DNA of 10,338 nucleotides from Cytophagales bacterium (GCA_029940715.1 JAPYTU010000049.1:1-10338), one strand, 5' to 3'. Counted from the stretch's first letter, positions 1 through 8,393 are shown. Translations and numbers: made by a program. Notes: a model not told the origin generated them from the sequence alone.

Positions 1-766
1 ATAAATTTTTATTTATTGGAAAAAGTAATTCCCAAGCAAAAGAATCAAGTAAACAGAAAACTCCTATACAAAACATCCAAATAACTTTTTTTTTCATAGA
101 AATAGATGATATAATAAGATGACCTGCAAGCATTCCACTAATACCTGTAGCTATAGCTGGTAAAGTGCTAAGTAGACCTTCTGGATCCCACGTTCCCTGC
201 CACATAGAACCAGGTATTAAAAGACTATCAATATAAGCTGCAAGATTTTTACCAGGCTCCAAAACTCCAGGACCAATTCCAGGAACTGGAACATTTAGCA
301 TTAGCACATAATAAGTAACTAAAAGAATTAGCATAATAAAAAATTGTTGTAACCATGTTGTGTTATTAAAAAGAAAAGCACAAATAAGATATACTATAGC
401 AATTCTTTGAAGTACTCCAGGAATTCTAATGTCTGATAAACTTATCAGTTCACCCATCCCTACTAAATAAGAAAGGAAACCACCTATTACACCTAAAAAT
501 ACTCCAAGACTAAAAATTTTTAAGGAACGAATAAATATTTTTAAAAAAGAAGAGCTTGTTCCTTTATTTTTCTGAGAAAGAACTATTGAAACACCCACAA
601 TAAAAATAAAAAATGGAAAAACAAAATCAGTTAATGTTATCCCATTCCACTCAGCATGAAGTAAAGGTCCATACGTATTATCCCAGCTTCCAGGATCATT
701 TACTATTATCATTAGGGCAATTGTAAAACCCCTAAGCGCATCAAGTGAAATTAATCTATCTTTCAT
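1..766 (-). CDS. HGSNAT/DUF5009-family membrane acetyltransferase (NagX-like), 3' end cut off by window edge
   Basis: Open frame of 255 codons from an ATG at 766 to the left edge with no stop, so the C-terminal part lies outside the window; relatives are about 370-400 residues. The opening MKDRLISLDALRGFTIALM, then NDPGSW and LLHAEWNG (His37), is the hallmark of the heparan-alpha-glucosaminide N-acetyltransferase family. In the human enzyme the equivalent His is the acetyl-accepting residue. Further family blocks are DFVFPFFIFIVG (47-58), RIPGVLQRIAIVYL (114-127), GTWDPEGLLSTLPAI (191-205) and FPINKNL at the edge. Hydrophobic segments lie near residues 10-23, 47-63, 83-103, 119-133, 141-158, 201-219 and 228-245, so it is a multi-pass inner-membrane protein. 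The start is preceded by ATTAGAGAGAT, a purine-rich ribosome-binding candidate. It lies 51 nt downstream of the GH20 hexosaminidase on the same strand. Bacterial members are often found in N-acetylglucosamine use clusters; the exact substrate is not known from sequence. Confidence 0.88.
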   Translation of the reverse strand, partial: MKDRLISLDALRGFTIALMIIVNDPGSWDNTYGPLLHAEWNGITLTDFVFPFFIFIVGVSIVLSQKNKGTSSSFLKIFIRSLKIFSLGVFLGVIGGFLSYLVGMGELISLSDIRIPGVLQRIAIVYLICAFLFNNTTWLQQFFIMLILLVTYYVLMLNVPVPGIGPGVLEPGKNLAAYIDSLLIPGSMWQGTWDPEGLLSTLPAIATGISGMLAGHLIISSISMKKKVIWMFCIGVFCLLDSFAWELLFPINKNL

Positions 767-817
767 ATCTCTCTAATTTATATATACCATCATTATCTTC
801 TCTTATTTAGCAAATTA
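767..817 (-). other. Intergenic gap, GH20 to acetyltransferase
   Basis: These 51 nt between two same-strand genes contain no clear hairpin followed by a T-run. Read on the minus strand, the gap ends in ATTAGAGAGAT before the ATG. The GH20 start is preceded by the similar ATTAGAGAA. Absence of a terminator is consistent with read-through from GH20 into the acetyltransferase. Confidence 0.5.
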
Positions 818-3364
818 TTATAACACTTTATTTTCTAATAAATTAAGATAAGTTTCTCCTATATATATTCTATCTAGTTCTATATGTCTTCCCCCTCTTC
901 CATTTTTATCAAACAATCTAATTACTATACTTTCAGATGGATCAACATAAGTTTCTCCTATATATATATCATCATCATAAAAAGGTTCAGAACCATCTCT
1001 AGTAAATCTCACATCCATACCAGGGAAAATTGTATTTGAAAAAAGAGTATCATTAATAATTATTCCTCCTGGTTTTGGTAAATCAAAATCCACTCCTCCA
1101 AACAAAACTGATAAATGATGAAGAGTTCTATGTCCTAGAGTATTCACAAAATCACTCCACTCTCTATTCATCACTTCATCAATGTCTAAATTAGATAAAT
1201 TTTTTGACCAATCGCTCTGCTTTGACCAGGCCTTTTCAGCTAAAATTATTAAGTTTGGATACATTAACTCATCAAATATTTCTTTATTTCTTACCGTTTC
1301 TGTCCACATTTGCCCTTGAATGCCTCGAAAATTACTTATCTTATCTACTTCTAACTCTACATTATCATCTCTTCTAAATTTTTCAAACTCTGAGTTTAGA
1401 TATGTTTTTGCATATACATTTAATGGTTCAGTAAGCCAAGCATCTTTATAGCTAACAAGACCTGACCAACTAAGACCAAAATTTTCAGGATCCTTATCAT
1501 CAGTCATATCAAAATAAAAAGCAGCAGAATTACTCATAATTACTTTAAAATCCATATTTGCAAACTTATAAATCATATCTTCTCTTCCACCTCCCCAAAC
1601 ATTATTCCATACATAAGGAGTAATATTGTAACCTAAAAACTTAGTGTTAATTTTAGTAGCATTTTGTGCATTTTCTGAGTGTAGCAACAATACATCTTCC
1701 CAACCAGCCATAGATATATTTTTTTCATTTAATATTTTCATCATCTCTATAAGAAAATATACTGGAAGGTCTTCAACAGAATTAACCTCACTATTTAATG
1801 ACAAAAAATCGTTACATATAGGAGATTTTTTCCATGCACCATAAGGTAATTCATCACCACCTACATGAAAAGTTTTTATCACAGAATTTGCTTCTAAAAA
1901 CATATTTTCTATTTCACTTACCAATTTTTCAAAAAATCTAACGCTACTTTCTCTACAAACACATATTACATTATCATTGAATCTTTGAGCTGAAATATAC
2001 TCACTTTGATCTTCAAAATCAGTTAATAAATACTCTTCAGCAGACTCTACATCTCCAATTTCCATAAATCGATTATATCTAGTTATCATTGATTTAATAG
2101 CCGCTCTAGAATGGGCAGGGAAATTAATTTCAGGAATAACCTCTATGTTTCTCTCATTTGCATATTTAATTATTTCAATAAATTCTTCCCTTTTAAGATA
2201 ACCAGAACCTGGTAACTTGTTAACATCATGGCCTGAACCATAAGCTGGATTTAAATTCTGACTTTCATCTACTGTAAATCCTCTTTTTGAACCTACTTCT
2301 GTTAATTCTGGTAAGCCTGGTATTTCTATCCTCCAGCCCTCATCATCAGTAATGTTTAGATGAAATTTATTTAACTTAAAATAGAACATATAATCGAGGA
2401 GTTGTTTAATCTTATCAGCTCCATAAAAATTCCTTGATATGTCAAAATGAATACCTCTATATTTAAATCTAGGCCCATCTATAATACTTAAACTTGGAAT
2501 AGAAGTTTTATTTTCAATTTTAGAGTTCATAAGCAATTGAGCTAAAGAATTTATCCCATATAGAAGACCCGATGATGATGATGTAGTTACCTTAAAAAGG
2601 TTATTAGAAATATCTAAAGAGTAATTTTCATCATCAAAATTATCATCATGAAACACTAAAATATTTGACTCACTTGTAGATTTTGTAAGTTTTGTTTTAA
2701 TACCAATTTCATCAGATAGTATAGCATTAATAATTCCATAGTTTTCAATGTATAGCTTAGGAAGATAAATGCTAAAATCCTTTGGAATATTAACTTCTTC
2801 TTTATTTAAAATTATTTTTTTTGGTGTTGGAATTACCAATCCTAAATCATTATAATCAATATTTATTATATCCTTATTATCCTCCAATCTTGATAAAGCA
2901 TTAGGTAAATTTAGGTTTTCAATACCTTTTGCTTTTTTCCAATCTATTTTAGATATAACATCATAATTGGTATTTTCTTTATTTAAATGAATAAAAATAC
3001 CTATTGGACCATATATGATTCTATTTAATATTCCATTTAATTTAAAAGTTAATTCTAATTTATTTCCAGGACTTATATTATAGTCAGAAGAAAAGTTCAT
3101 TATATAGTATTCACCATTAACTCTTTTTGATACAATCCCATTAGGGAGAGAAGAATTCACAATTGCACCACCCAACTGATTCCAATGAAGAGACCAGTTA
3201 CCATTATTTAATTGAATGTTTGAATTATTTTCTATTTCAAGATGGACGGTTGAGGTATTAGAATCTGCATCTACTTCTTTAATAGTCCATAATGCAGAAA
3301 ATTCATTACTATCATTCTTTGAACATGCAGTTAATAGAAAAAAAAATATTATAAATTTTTTCAC
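818..3364 (-). CDS. GH20 beta-N-acetylhexosaminidase (chitobiase type), lipoprotein
   Basis: An 848-residue exo-enzyme predicted to release terminal beta-linked GlcNAc (or GalNAc) from chito-oligosaccharides or glycans. A lipoprotein signal ends in the lipobox LTAC (Cys14), so it should be membrane-anchored, possibly surface-exposed. Domain order matches Serratia/Vibrio chitobiase in architecture and length: an N-terminal CHB_HEX carbohydrate-binding-like domain (about 22-128), a GH20b domain (about 175-295), the GH20 TIM barrel (about 300-720) and a C-terminal Ig-like domain (about 760-832, with RFTRDGSEP). Catalytic signature HVGGDE has the Asp504-Glu505 pair that handles the substrate-assisted mechanism. 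YRG (Arg303) and GQMWTE (Trp687) are conserved subsite -1 positions. Translation starts at GTG (3364-3362); this is the start that gives the complete lipoprotein signal. It lies 4 nt after the nnr stop, so the two are surely co-transcribed. The last ~16 residues repeat IYIGETY from about 33 residues earlier. Confidence 0.95.
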   Translation of the reverse strand: MKKFIIFFFLLTACSKNDSNEFSALWTIKEVDADSNTSTVHLEIENNSNIQLNNGNWSLHWNQLGGAIVNSSLPNGIVSKRVNGEYYIMNFSSDYNISPGNKLELTFKLNGILNRIIYGPIGIFIHLNKENTNYDVISKIDWKKAKGIENLNLPNALSRLEDNKDIINIDYNDLGLVIPTPKKIILNKEEVNIPKDFSIYLPKLYIENYGIINAILSDEIGIKTKLTKSTSESNILVFHDDNFDDENYSLDISNNLFKVTTSSSSGLLYGINSLAQLLMNSKIENKTSIPSLSIIDGPRFKYRGIHFDISRNFYGADKIKQLLDYMFYFKLNKFHLNITDDEGWRIEIPGLPELTEVGSKRGFTVDESQNLNPAYGSGHDVNKLPGSGYLKREEFIEIIKYANERNIEVIPEINFPAHSRAAIKSMITRYNRFMEIGDVESAEEYLLTDFEDQSEYISAQRFNDNVICVCRESSVRFFEKLVSEIENMFLEANSVIKTFHVGGDELPYGAWKKSPICNDFLSLNSEVNSVEDLPVYFLIEMMKILNEKNISMAGWEDVLLLHSENAQNATKINTKFLGYNITPYVWNNVWGGGREDMIYKFANMDFKVIMSNSAAFYFDMTDDKDPENFGLSWSGLVSYKDAWLTEPLNVYAKTYLNSEFEKFRRDDNVELEVDKISNFRGIQGQMWTETVRNKEIFDELMYPNLIILAEKAWSKQSDWSKNLSNLDIDEVMNREWSDFVNTLGHRTLHHLSVLFGGVDFDLPKPGGIIINDTLFSNTIFPGMDVRFTRDGSEPFYDDDIYIGETYVDPSESIVIRLFDKNGRGGRHIELDRIYIGETYLNLLENKVL
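848..967. repeat. 21-nt exact direct repeat, 99 bp apart, in the 3' end of the GH20 gene
   Basis: The sequence ATAAGTTTCTCCTATATATA plus one more T occurs at 848-868 and again at 947-967. The offset of 99 bp equals 33 codons, so both copies are read in the same frame and encode IYIGETY (residues 833-839 and 800-806). The second protein copy lies beyond the expected end of the Ig-like domain. Confidence 0.9.
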
Positions 3365-3368
3365 TTCT

Positions 3369-4868
3369 CTAATCTATAATTTTTTTAAAAGACTTTGGAA
3401 GATTATCAATTAAATCACTAGCCATTAACGATTCTTCTCCTAATTCTCCTTTAGATATGTCACCCGCATAACCATGAATAAAAACGCCAATAATCATTGC
3501 ATCAAATGAAGAATAACCTCTTCCAATCAGTCCTGTTATAATACCCGTTAATACATCTCCACTACCACCAGTAGCCATACCTGGATTACCAGTGGAATTA
3601 ATAAATAATTCACCAGAAGAATTTGTCATTGTTGAATAAGCTCCTTTGACAAGAATATTAACTTTATATTTTTTACTTAACTCTTTTTGAAGTTCAATTC
3701 TTTTATAAGAATCAGCATATTCACCAACTAGTCTTTTAAATTCTTTAGGATGTGGCGTTAATACAGAATTTTCTGGCATAAAATTTAAAATTTCTTTGTT
3801 AGAAGCAATTATATTAATTGCATCAGCATCTATAACAACCGGAACATTGACATTTTTAAAAAAATCCTCTAACATATTTATTGTAATTTTTGATGTTCCT
3901 ATCCCTGGTCCGATTCCTACTACAGAGTATGGATCTAGTGGAGGAAATGAAGATATAGCATCCATCTCGTTATCTACAATAGTCATAACTTCAGGCACAG
4001 AAGTTTGAACAATTATTTCACCTTTTTTTGCAGTATAACATGTAAGCAAACCAATTCCTGACTTTAATGATGCTCTTAAAGCAAGCACACATGCTCCCAT
4101 CATACCTCTGCTACCAGCAATAATTAATCCATGTCCAAAATTTCCTTTATGAGAATTATTAGGTCTAAAAAGCATTTTATTTTTTATATCTCTTTCTTCA
4201 ATAAAAGATGCTATTCCATCAGCATTTTCAATAAATGTTTTTTCCAATCCAATATCTAGAACTATAATTTTACCAATATAATTAGAATATTCAGGCATAT
4301 AAAAAGATAACTTAGGAAGTTGAAATGTGAGAGTAAAATTAGCCTTAATAAAATTTGATTTTATAAAAGAATCTGATGGTATACCAGTTGGTATATCTAT
4401 AGAAATTATTGTAGAATTAGAAGAATTAATATAGTCAACCAATTTAGATGTTGATGCATTTAATTTTCTTGATAAACCAGATCCAATAATTGCATCAATT
4501 ATAACATCACTATTAGAAATTTGACTGTGCAACTCATTCGTTATTGAAACTATTTTAATTTTTTTATTTTTAGCATTCTTTAAATGATATAAACATTCTT
4601 TAGTAAATCTTTTAGAATCACCAACGATATAAATTTCAACTTTATATCCCTTTTCTTTCAAAATGCAAGCTGCTTGTAATCCATCCCCACCATTATTACC
4701 TACTCCGCAAAATATATTTATACTTTTTTTAGAACTGTAATTTGATGTATACCAATTCAAAAAAACGTTTACAGCCCTATCCATTAATTTTAGTGATGTA
4801 ATATTTTGTTTTTCTATTGTATACCTATCTAAATTTTTTATATCGGATCCAGATAATATTTTAAGCAT
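3369..4868 (-). CDS. nnr: Bifunctional NAD(P)H-hydrate epimerase / ADP-dependent NAD(P)H-hydrate dehydratase
   Basis: A 499-residue cytoplasmic metabolite-repair enzyme. It converts damaged NADHX and NADPHX back to NAD(P)H: the N-terminal YjeF_N domain epimerises the R and S forms, and the C-terminal ribokinase-like domain dehydrates the S form using ADP. The epimerase half (about 1-215) shows the start ILSGSDIKNLDRYTIE, the nucleotide/phosphate loop GVGNNGGDG (55-63), and DAIIGSG with Asp125 and DIPTG (158-162). The dehydratase half (about 225-499) shows HKGNFGHGLIIAGSRGMMG (240-258), GIGPGIG (318-324), VIDADAIN (345-352), LTPHPKEF (370-377) and the catalytic GNPGMATGGSGDVLTG (427-442, Asp438). 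Length is normal for the fused form. The ATG at 4868 matches the usual family N-terminus; no clear Shine-Dalgarno precedes it. A 57-nt gap separates it from the upstream propeller gene, and only 4 nt separate its stop from the GH20 start. No pathway link with the sugar genes is implied. Confidence 0.97.
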   Translation of the reverse strand: MLKILSGSDIKNLDRYTIEKQNITSLKLMDRAVNVFLNWYTSNYSSKKSINIFCGVGNNGGDGLQAACILKEKGYKVEIYIVGDSKRFTKECLYHLKNAKNKKIKIVSITNELHSQISNSDVIIDAIIGSGLSRKLNASTSKLVDYINSSNSTIISIDIPTGIPSDSFIKSNFIKANFTLTFQLPKLSFYMPEYSNYIGKIIVLDIGLEKTFIENADGIASFIEERDIKNKMLFRPNNSHKGNFGHGLIIAGSRGMMGACVLALRASLKSGIGLLTCYTAKKGEIIVQTSVPEVMTIVDNEMDAISSFPPLDPYSVVGIGPGIGTSKITINMLEDFFKNVNVPVVIDADAINIIASNKEILNFMPENSVLTPHPKEFKRLVGEYADSYKRIELQKELSKKYKVNILVKGAYSTMTNSSGELFINSTGNPGMATGGSGDVLTGIITGLIGRGYSSFDAMIIGVFIHGYAGDISKGELGEESLMASDLIDNLPKSFKKIID

Positions 4869-4894
4869 ATTATTGTTAATTAAAACCTTTAACT

Positions 4895-4916
4895 AATTCT
4901 TATTAAAAGAAGAATT
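4895..4916. other. Inverted repeat between propeller gene and nnr
   Basis: AATTCTT (4895-4901) and AAGAATT (4910-4916) form a perfect 7-bp inverted repeat with an 8-nt loop, in the 57-nt gap after the propeller stop. It contains one G-C pair per stem only and has no T-run following it on the minus strand, so it is a weak candidate for a terminator or mRNA 3'-end structure. Composition alone could produce it. Confidence 0.25.
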
Positions 4917-4925
4917 TTAAAAAAA

Positions 4926-7900
4926 TTATTTTTTAACAATTTTTCTTACAACTTTTTTATCGTTTTGAAGCAGTTCTAAAAGAAAAATTCCATCATTTTT
5001 ATTTAATATGTTTATCTGATGTTCTAATATGCTATTAGAATTATTAATTCTATTAATGTACTGAACTCTTCCAAAAATATCTATTAATTTAATATCGACT
5101 TCGCCATACCACGTTTCATCAAACCTTACATTAATAATCCCCGAAGTAGGATTTGGAAAAATATTAACACTTTTTTCTAAGTTTCCATTCTCAAAACCTA
5201 ATATGGGTTCATCGTCATCATTAATTGTTATAGTTACTTGCTGTTCTTCAAGCTCATTTCCATTTGTAACAGATAAAATTTCTACGACTACTACCTCATC
5301 AGATTCATCTTCAGAATCTTGAACTGAAGTTATTGTTGATGTTCCAGTAGTTCCCGAAGAAATTGTTATGGTGTTGGAACTTAAACTATAATCAGAAGAA
5401 GAAGCGGTACCAGTTGTTGATAATGATACAACTACATCACCAGAATTAGGGGCTTTATCAAGTGTAGCAGTGATAGTTGATACTTCATTATTTTCAGATA
5501 TATTAGATTTATCTACACCAATACTTACAAAAGGTGGTGCATCAACAACATCATCATCCACAATAGTAACCGTAAGTTCTTGCGTATCTAACTCTTTGGC
5601 ATTAGTAAGAGACGAAATACCTATAATAACCGTCTCATCAGATTCATCATCAGAATCTTGAATAACATTAATTGTAGTTGTTCCAGTATTTCCTGATGAA
5701 ATTATTATAGTATTATTGAAACTATAGTCAGAAGAGGAAGCAGTACCAGCTCTTGACAATACAATATGTGCTGGATTACTAGGTGAAACCTCCCTAGAAA
5801 GGGTTGCTGTTATTATAGCTGATCCTAAATTTTCATCCAAAGATGCTGTTTGATTTCCATCAATTGATAATGTCAATAAAGCTTCTTTTGGCTCCCAATT
5901 TAAAAGATCTGGAATTTCTGCTGTCCAAATACCCCTACCATACGTTGCAATAACAATTTGTCCTTGATCCATAACATTCATATCATGAATGTTTACATAT
6001 GGTAAATTTGAAGATACGATATTCCAAGTTTCTCCTCTATCAGTAGTTTCCATTATACCAATTTCCGTTCCTGCCCACATAACATCACTGTCAAAAGGCA
6101 TAACAGCAAAAGACTCAACGCCAACATCAGGAAAACCATTTGAAGAAGTCCCCCATTCAAAATTTGATGGAAATCCAGTTAAATCTCTCCATGAGTTCCC
6201 AAGATCTCTCGATTCATAAATTTTAGATCTATTAAAATATGAGAAAAGTAGATAAACAGTAGAATCTTCATTTGGATGGGAATAAATTCCTGAAGTATAA
6301 GCCCAATCCATACCTTCTGGTCTTGGAACTGGTGAATAGGTTTTTCCCCAATCATTTGACAAATACAAGCTGGAACCATTAATTTCAGATACCGCTCCAC
6401 CAGCCCATACAAATCTAGGATTAGCCTGAGAAACTTCTACGTCATCACCTGAATATCTAGTATTCAGTCTATCATTATCTTCTATTACAATATATTCCCA
6501 ATCATCTCCAAAATTTTCACTTCTTATAACACCATTAGATGTTGTTCCATATATCATATCAGGATCCTGTTTTGAAGTAGATAATTTAGAATAAAATTGA
6601 TCACCATCATCTTGTTTAAATCCATCAGTTCCATGAAAAGAATAGGGTCCATTTATTCCACCATTATATGAAATTCCAGCACAATTATATTGACAAGTAA
6701 TCATCATTAGATTAGGATTATCCCAATGCGTTATAGATTCAAATCCATCTCCGGCACCAACCCTCGTAGCAAATTGAGGCCCTAATGAATTAGGATCATC
6801 TGTCAGGTAAGAACCATTATCTTGTGTTCCTCCCAAATATTGATTTTTTCCCTTAACCTTAGTAGCACTATAGAACTGCGTAGATCTATAACCAATATCA
6901 ATTTGAGGTTTATCAGAACGAGAAACATCCCAAGCCCACATAAATTGTGTTGCTTGCCAATCATTATCATTAACACCAGGATCTGAACTTAAATTAGATA
7001 TTGCTGGACCACCATCATTCCCAACAATTAATCTATACTTACCATTACCATCAGAAAATGTAGTCATGGTATGTTGATCACCATGAACGTATCCATTTTT
7101 TTTATGTATATCGTCAGAATTTATTTGTTCATAAACATCTGTAATGTGCAATGAAATTTTAGACGTATCATCTAAAATAGTAAACTTATGTATATTTATA
7201 TCACCTACATAGACAACTGAGTCAGCATAAGGATTAATTGCTATAAAATTATTGTAATTGCCTTGCTGTCCTAACCAATTATCTAGATTATAATCAGGAT
7301 TACCAATAGATTCATTTTCTTTAACATGATGCCAAGTATTTCCTCCATCATAGGTAACATTTAATGCAAACGGAAAATTTTCATAGGTTTTAATTCCAGC
7401 ATAAACAATTTCTGGATTAGAATGAGATACTACAATTTCATTACGATTATAACTTATTTCACCAGCGAAGTGACTGGTCCTAGTCCAGGTATTTCCAGAA
7501 TCGGATGATTTTAATACATCCCCACCGATAACAGCTGCATACTGTATATTAAAATTACTTGGTGCAGCAATAACCTGTGTTATTCTATAACATCCAGAAG
7601 AACTATACACTTCATTCCATAAATTTCCACCATCAGTGGATTTGTATATATAAGAATCACAATAATATGTTTTCTCTGTAGCAATAATTACAACATCAAA
7701 ATTATTAGGATCAACAATTATTCTATAAACATTCGAAAACCTAGGATTTATTCTTCCTTCAGAATCCAGTGGAGCTATATTCACCCATGTTAAACCAGCA
7801 TCGGAACTCTTAAAAATACCACTCCCGTTATCATGACCGCTTAAAGACTTCTCTCCTGTTCCTGCATAGATAACAGATGGATTACTTTTTGATTGTGCTA

Positions 7901-8393
7901 AAGAAACAAAATCTAAATTTTCAATTTGGGGTGATAGATTGCTCCATGACATTGTTAGATTATTAACATTATAAATACCCTTCCAAATTCCTCCTCCAAT
8001 ACTTGCAGCATAGTAGGAATTTCCTGAAGGATCAGCAGCATCAGCAATTATTGCTCTAGTTCTACCAGATGCATTATTTGGACCTCTTTCTGTAAAGGTA
8101 GAAACAGCAGCAGCGGAAGCACCAAACAAAAAATTATTATCTTCATCGCTATTATTAGCAATTAAATTATTTTTTCTTTCTAACATCCTTTTTAACTCTA
8201 CCTGCTTGTATCCAGGATAATAGTTGTTTCCATCAGGATGTTCTTTTATTGTCTTTAAATATTCAACATATCCATTAGGATTCGTGAATTCTTTTTCATT
8301 AGTAAACTCTTTTTTATTACAAGAAATTAGTATTAATAAAAGATTTAATACTATTAAAAAATTTATATTAAATTGAGTCATTATGTGTTTCAT
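4926..8393 (-). CDS. Large exported Asp-box beta-propeller protein with two Calx-beta domains and T9SS sorting domain
   Basis: A 1155-residue exported protein of the Bacteroidota VPS10/sortilin-like BNR group. The N-terminus is hydrophobic and ends in the lipobox-like LISC (Cys25). Next is the family block RGPNNASGRTRAI (103-115) and GGGIWKG. Eight Asp boxes (S/T-x-D-x-G-x-x-W or close variants) start near residues 196, 252, 296, 347, 625, 679, 728 and 783, indicating one or two bladed beta-propellers over about 95-830. Other blocks typical of this group are VHGDQH (436-441), VGNDGG (457-462) and GGTQDNGS (521-528). Two Calx-beta domains follow (about 840-948 and 955-1062, each ending in an acidic DDD). 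A type A T9SS sorting domain (about 1076-1155) has NIFPNPTSGIINV, IDIFGRV, GIFLLEL and a Lys-rich end. Expected location is the cell surface or outside. The substrate or partner is unknown; peptidase, adhesion or glycan-binding roles are all possible. Translation could also start at Met5. Confidence 0.9.
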   Translation of the reverse strand: MKHIMTQFNINFLIVLNLLLILISCNKKEFTNEKEFTNPNGYVEYLKTIKEHPDGNNYYPGYKQVELKRMLERKNNLIANNSDEDNNFLFGASAAAVSTFTERGPNNASGRTRAIIADAADPSGNSYYAASIGGGIWKGIYNVNNLTMSWSNLSPQIENLDFVSLAQSKSNPSVIYAGTGEKSLSGHDNGSGIFKSSDAGLTWVNIAPLDSEGRINPRFSNVYRIIVDPNNFDVVIIATEKTYYCDSYIYKSTDGGNLWNEVYSSSGCYRITQVIAAPSNFNIQYAAVIGGDVLKSSDSGNTWTRTSHFAGEISYNRNEIVVSHSNPEIVYAGIKTYENFPFALNVTYDGGNTWHHVKENESIGNPDYNLDNWLGQQGNYNNFIAINPYADSVVYVGDINIHKFTILDDTSKISLHITDVYEQINSDDIHKKNGYVHGDQHTMTTFSDGNGKYRLIVGNDGGPAISNLSSDPGVNDNDWQATQFMWAWDVSRSDKPQIDIGYRSTQFYSATKVKGKNQYLGGTQDNGSYLTDDPNSLGPQFATRVGAGDGFESITHWDNPNLMMITCQYNCAGISYNGGINGPYSFHGTDGFKQDDGDQFYSKLSTSKQDPDMIYGTTSNGVIRSENFGDDWEYIVIEDNDRLNTRYSGDDVEVSQANPRFVWAGGAVSEINGSSLYLSNDWGKTYSPVPRPEGMDWAYTSGIYSHPNEDSTVYLLFSYFNRSKIYESRDLGNSWRDLTGFPSNFEWGTSSNGFPDVGVESFAVMPFDSDVMWAGTEIGIMETTDRGETWNIVSSNLPYVNIHDMNVMDQGQIVIATYGRGIWTAEIPDLLNWEPKEALLTLSIDGNQTASLDENLGSAIITATLSREVSPSNPAHIVLSRAGTASSSDYSFNNTIIISSGNTGTTTINVIQDSDDESDETVIIGISSLTNAKELDTQELTVTIVDDDVVDAPPFVSIGVDKSNISENNEVSTITATLDKAPNSGDVVVSLSTTGTASSSDYSLSSNTITISSGTTGTSTITSVQDSEDESDEVVVVEILSVTNGNELEEQQVTITINDDDEPILGFENGNLEKSVNIFPNPTSGIINVRFDETWYGEVDIKLIDIFGRVQYINRINNSNSILEHQINILNKNDGIFLLELLQNDKKVVRKIVKK
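5208..5876 (-). repeat. Tandem Calx-beta domain repeat within the propeller gene
   Basis: Two consecutive Calx-beta coding units, 5876-5550 and 5531-5208. The closest stretch covers 5750-5616 and 5414-5277: both encode GTASSSDYS, an SSG-x-TGT block, then QDS(D/E)DESDE, and differ by one codon. Nucleotide similarity is obvious by eye but with many synonymous changes, so the duplication is not very recent or was under protein-level selection. The acidic strings at the end of each unit are the usual calcium-binding positions of this fold. Confidence 0.85.

Noticed and set aside
1644..1844. Plus-strand open frame opposite the GH20 gene; similar antisense frames at 3216-3413, 3796-4008, 5470-5661 and 5989-6219
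   Set aside because: Each lies opposite a well-supported coding region, shows no family motif and has amino-acid content expected from the complement of the real gene.
2573..2583. GATGATGATGAT-type short tandem run inside the GH20 gene
   Set aside because: It is antisense to a Ser-rich string (residues 261-265) in the coding strand and needs no separate explanation.
4895..4916. Rho-independent terminator after the propeller gene
   Set aside because: The 7-bp stem is almost all A-T and no T-run follows on the transcribed strand, so it is listed only as an inverted repeat.
6179..6412. Second minus-strand frame inside the propeller gene, and 9171-9359 opposite the YceI gene
   Set aside because: Both are fully inside genes with clear domain content and have no motifs or independent start signal.
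5900..8110. Sialidase (neuraminidase) call for the Asp-box protein
   Set aside because: Asp boxes occur in many propellers. The FRIP-type arginine motif and the Tyr/Glu catalytic set of sialidases were not seen.
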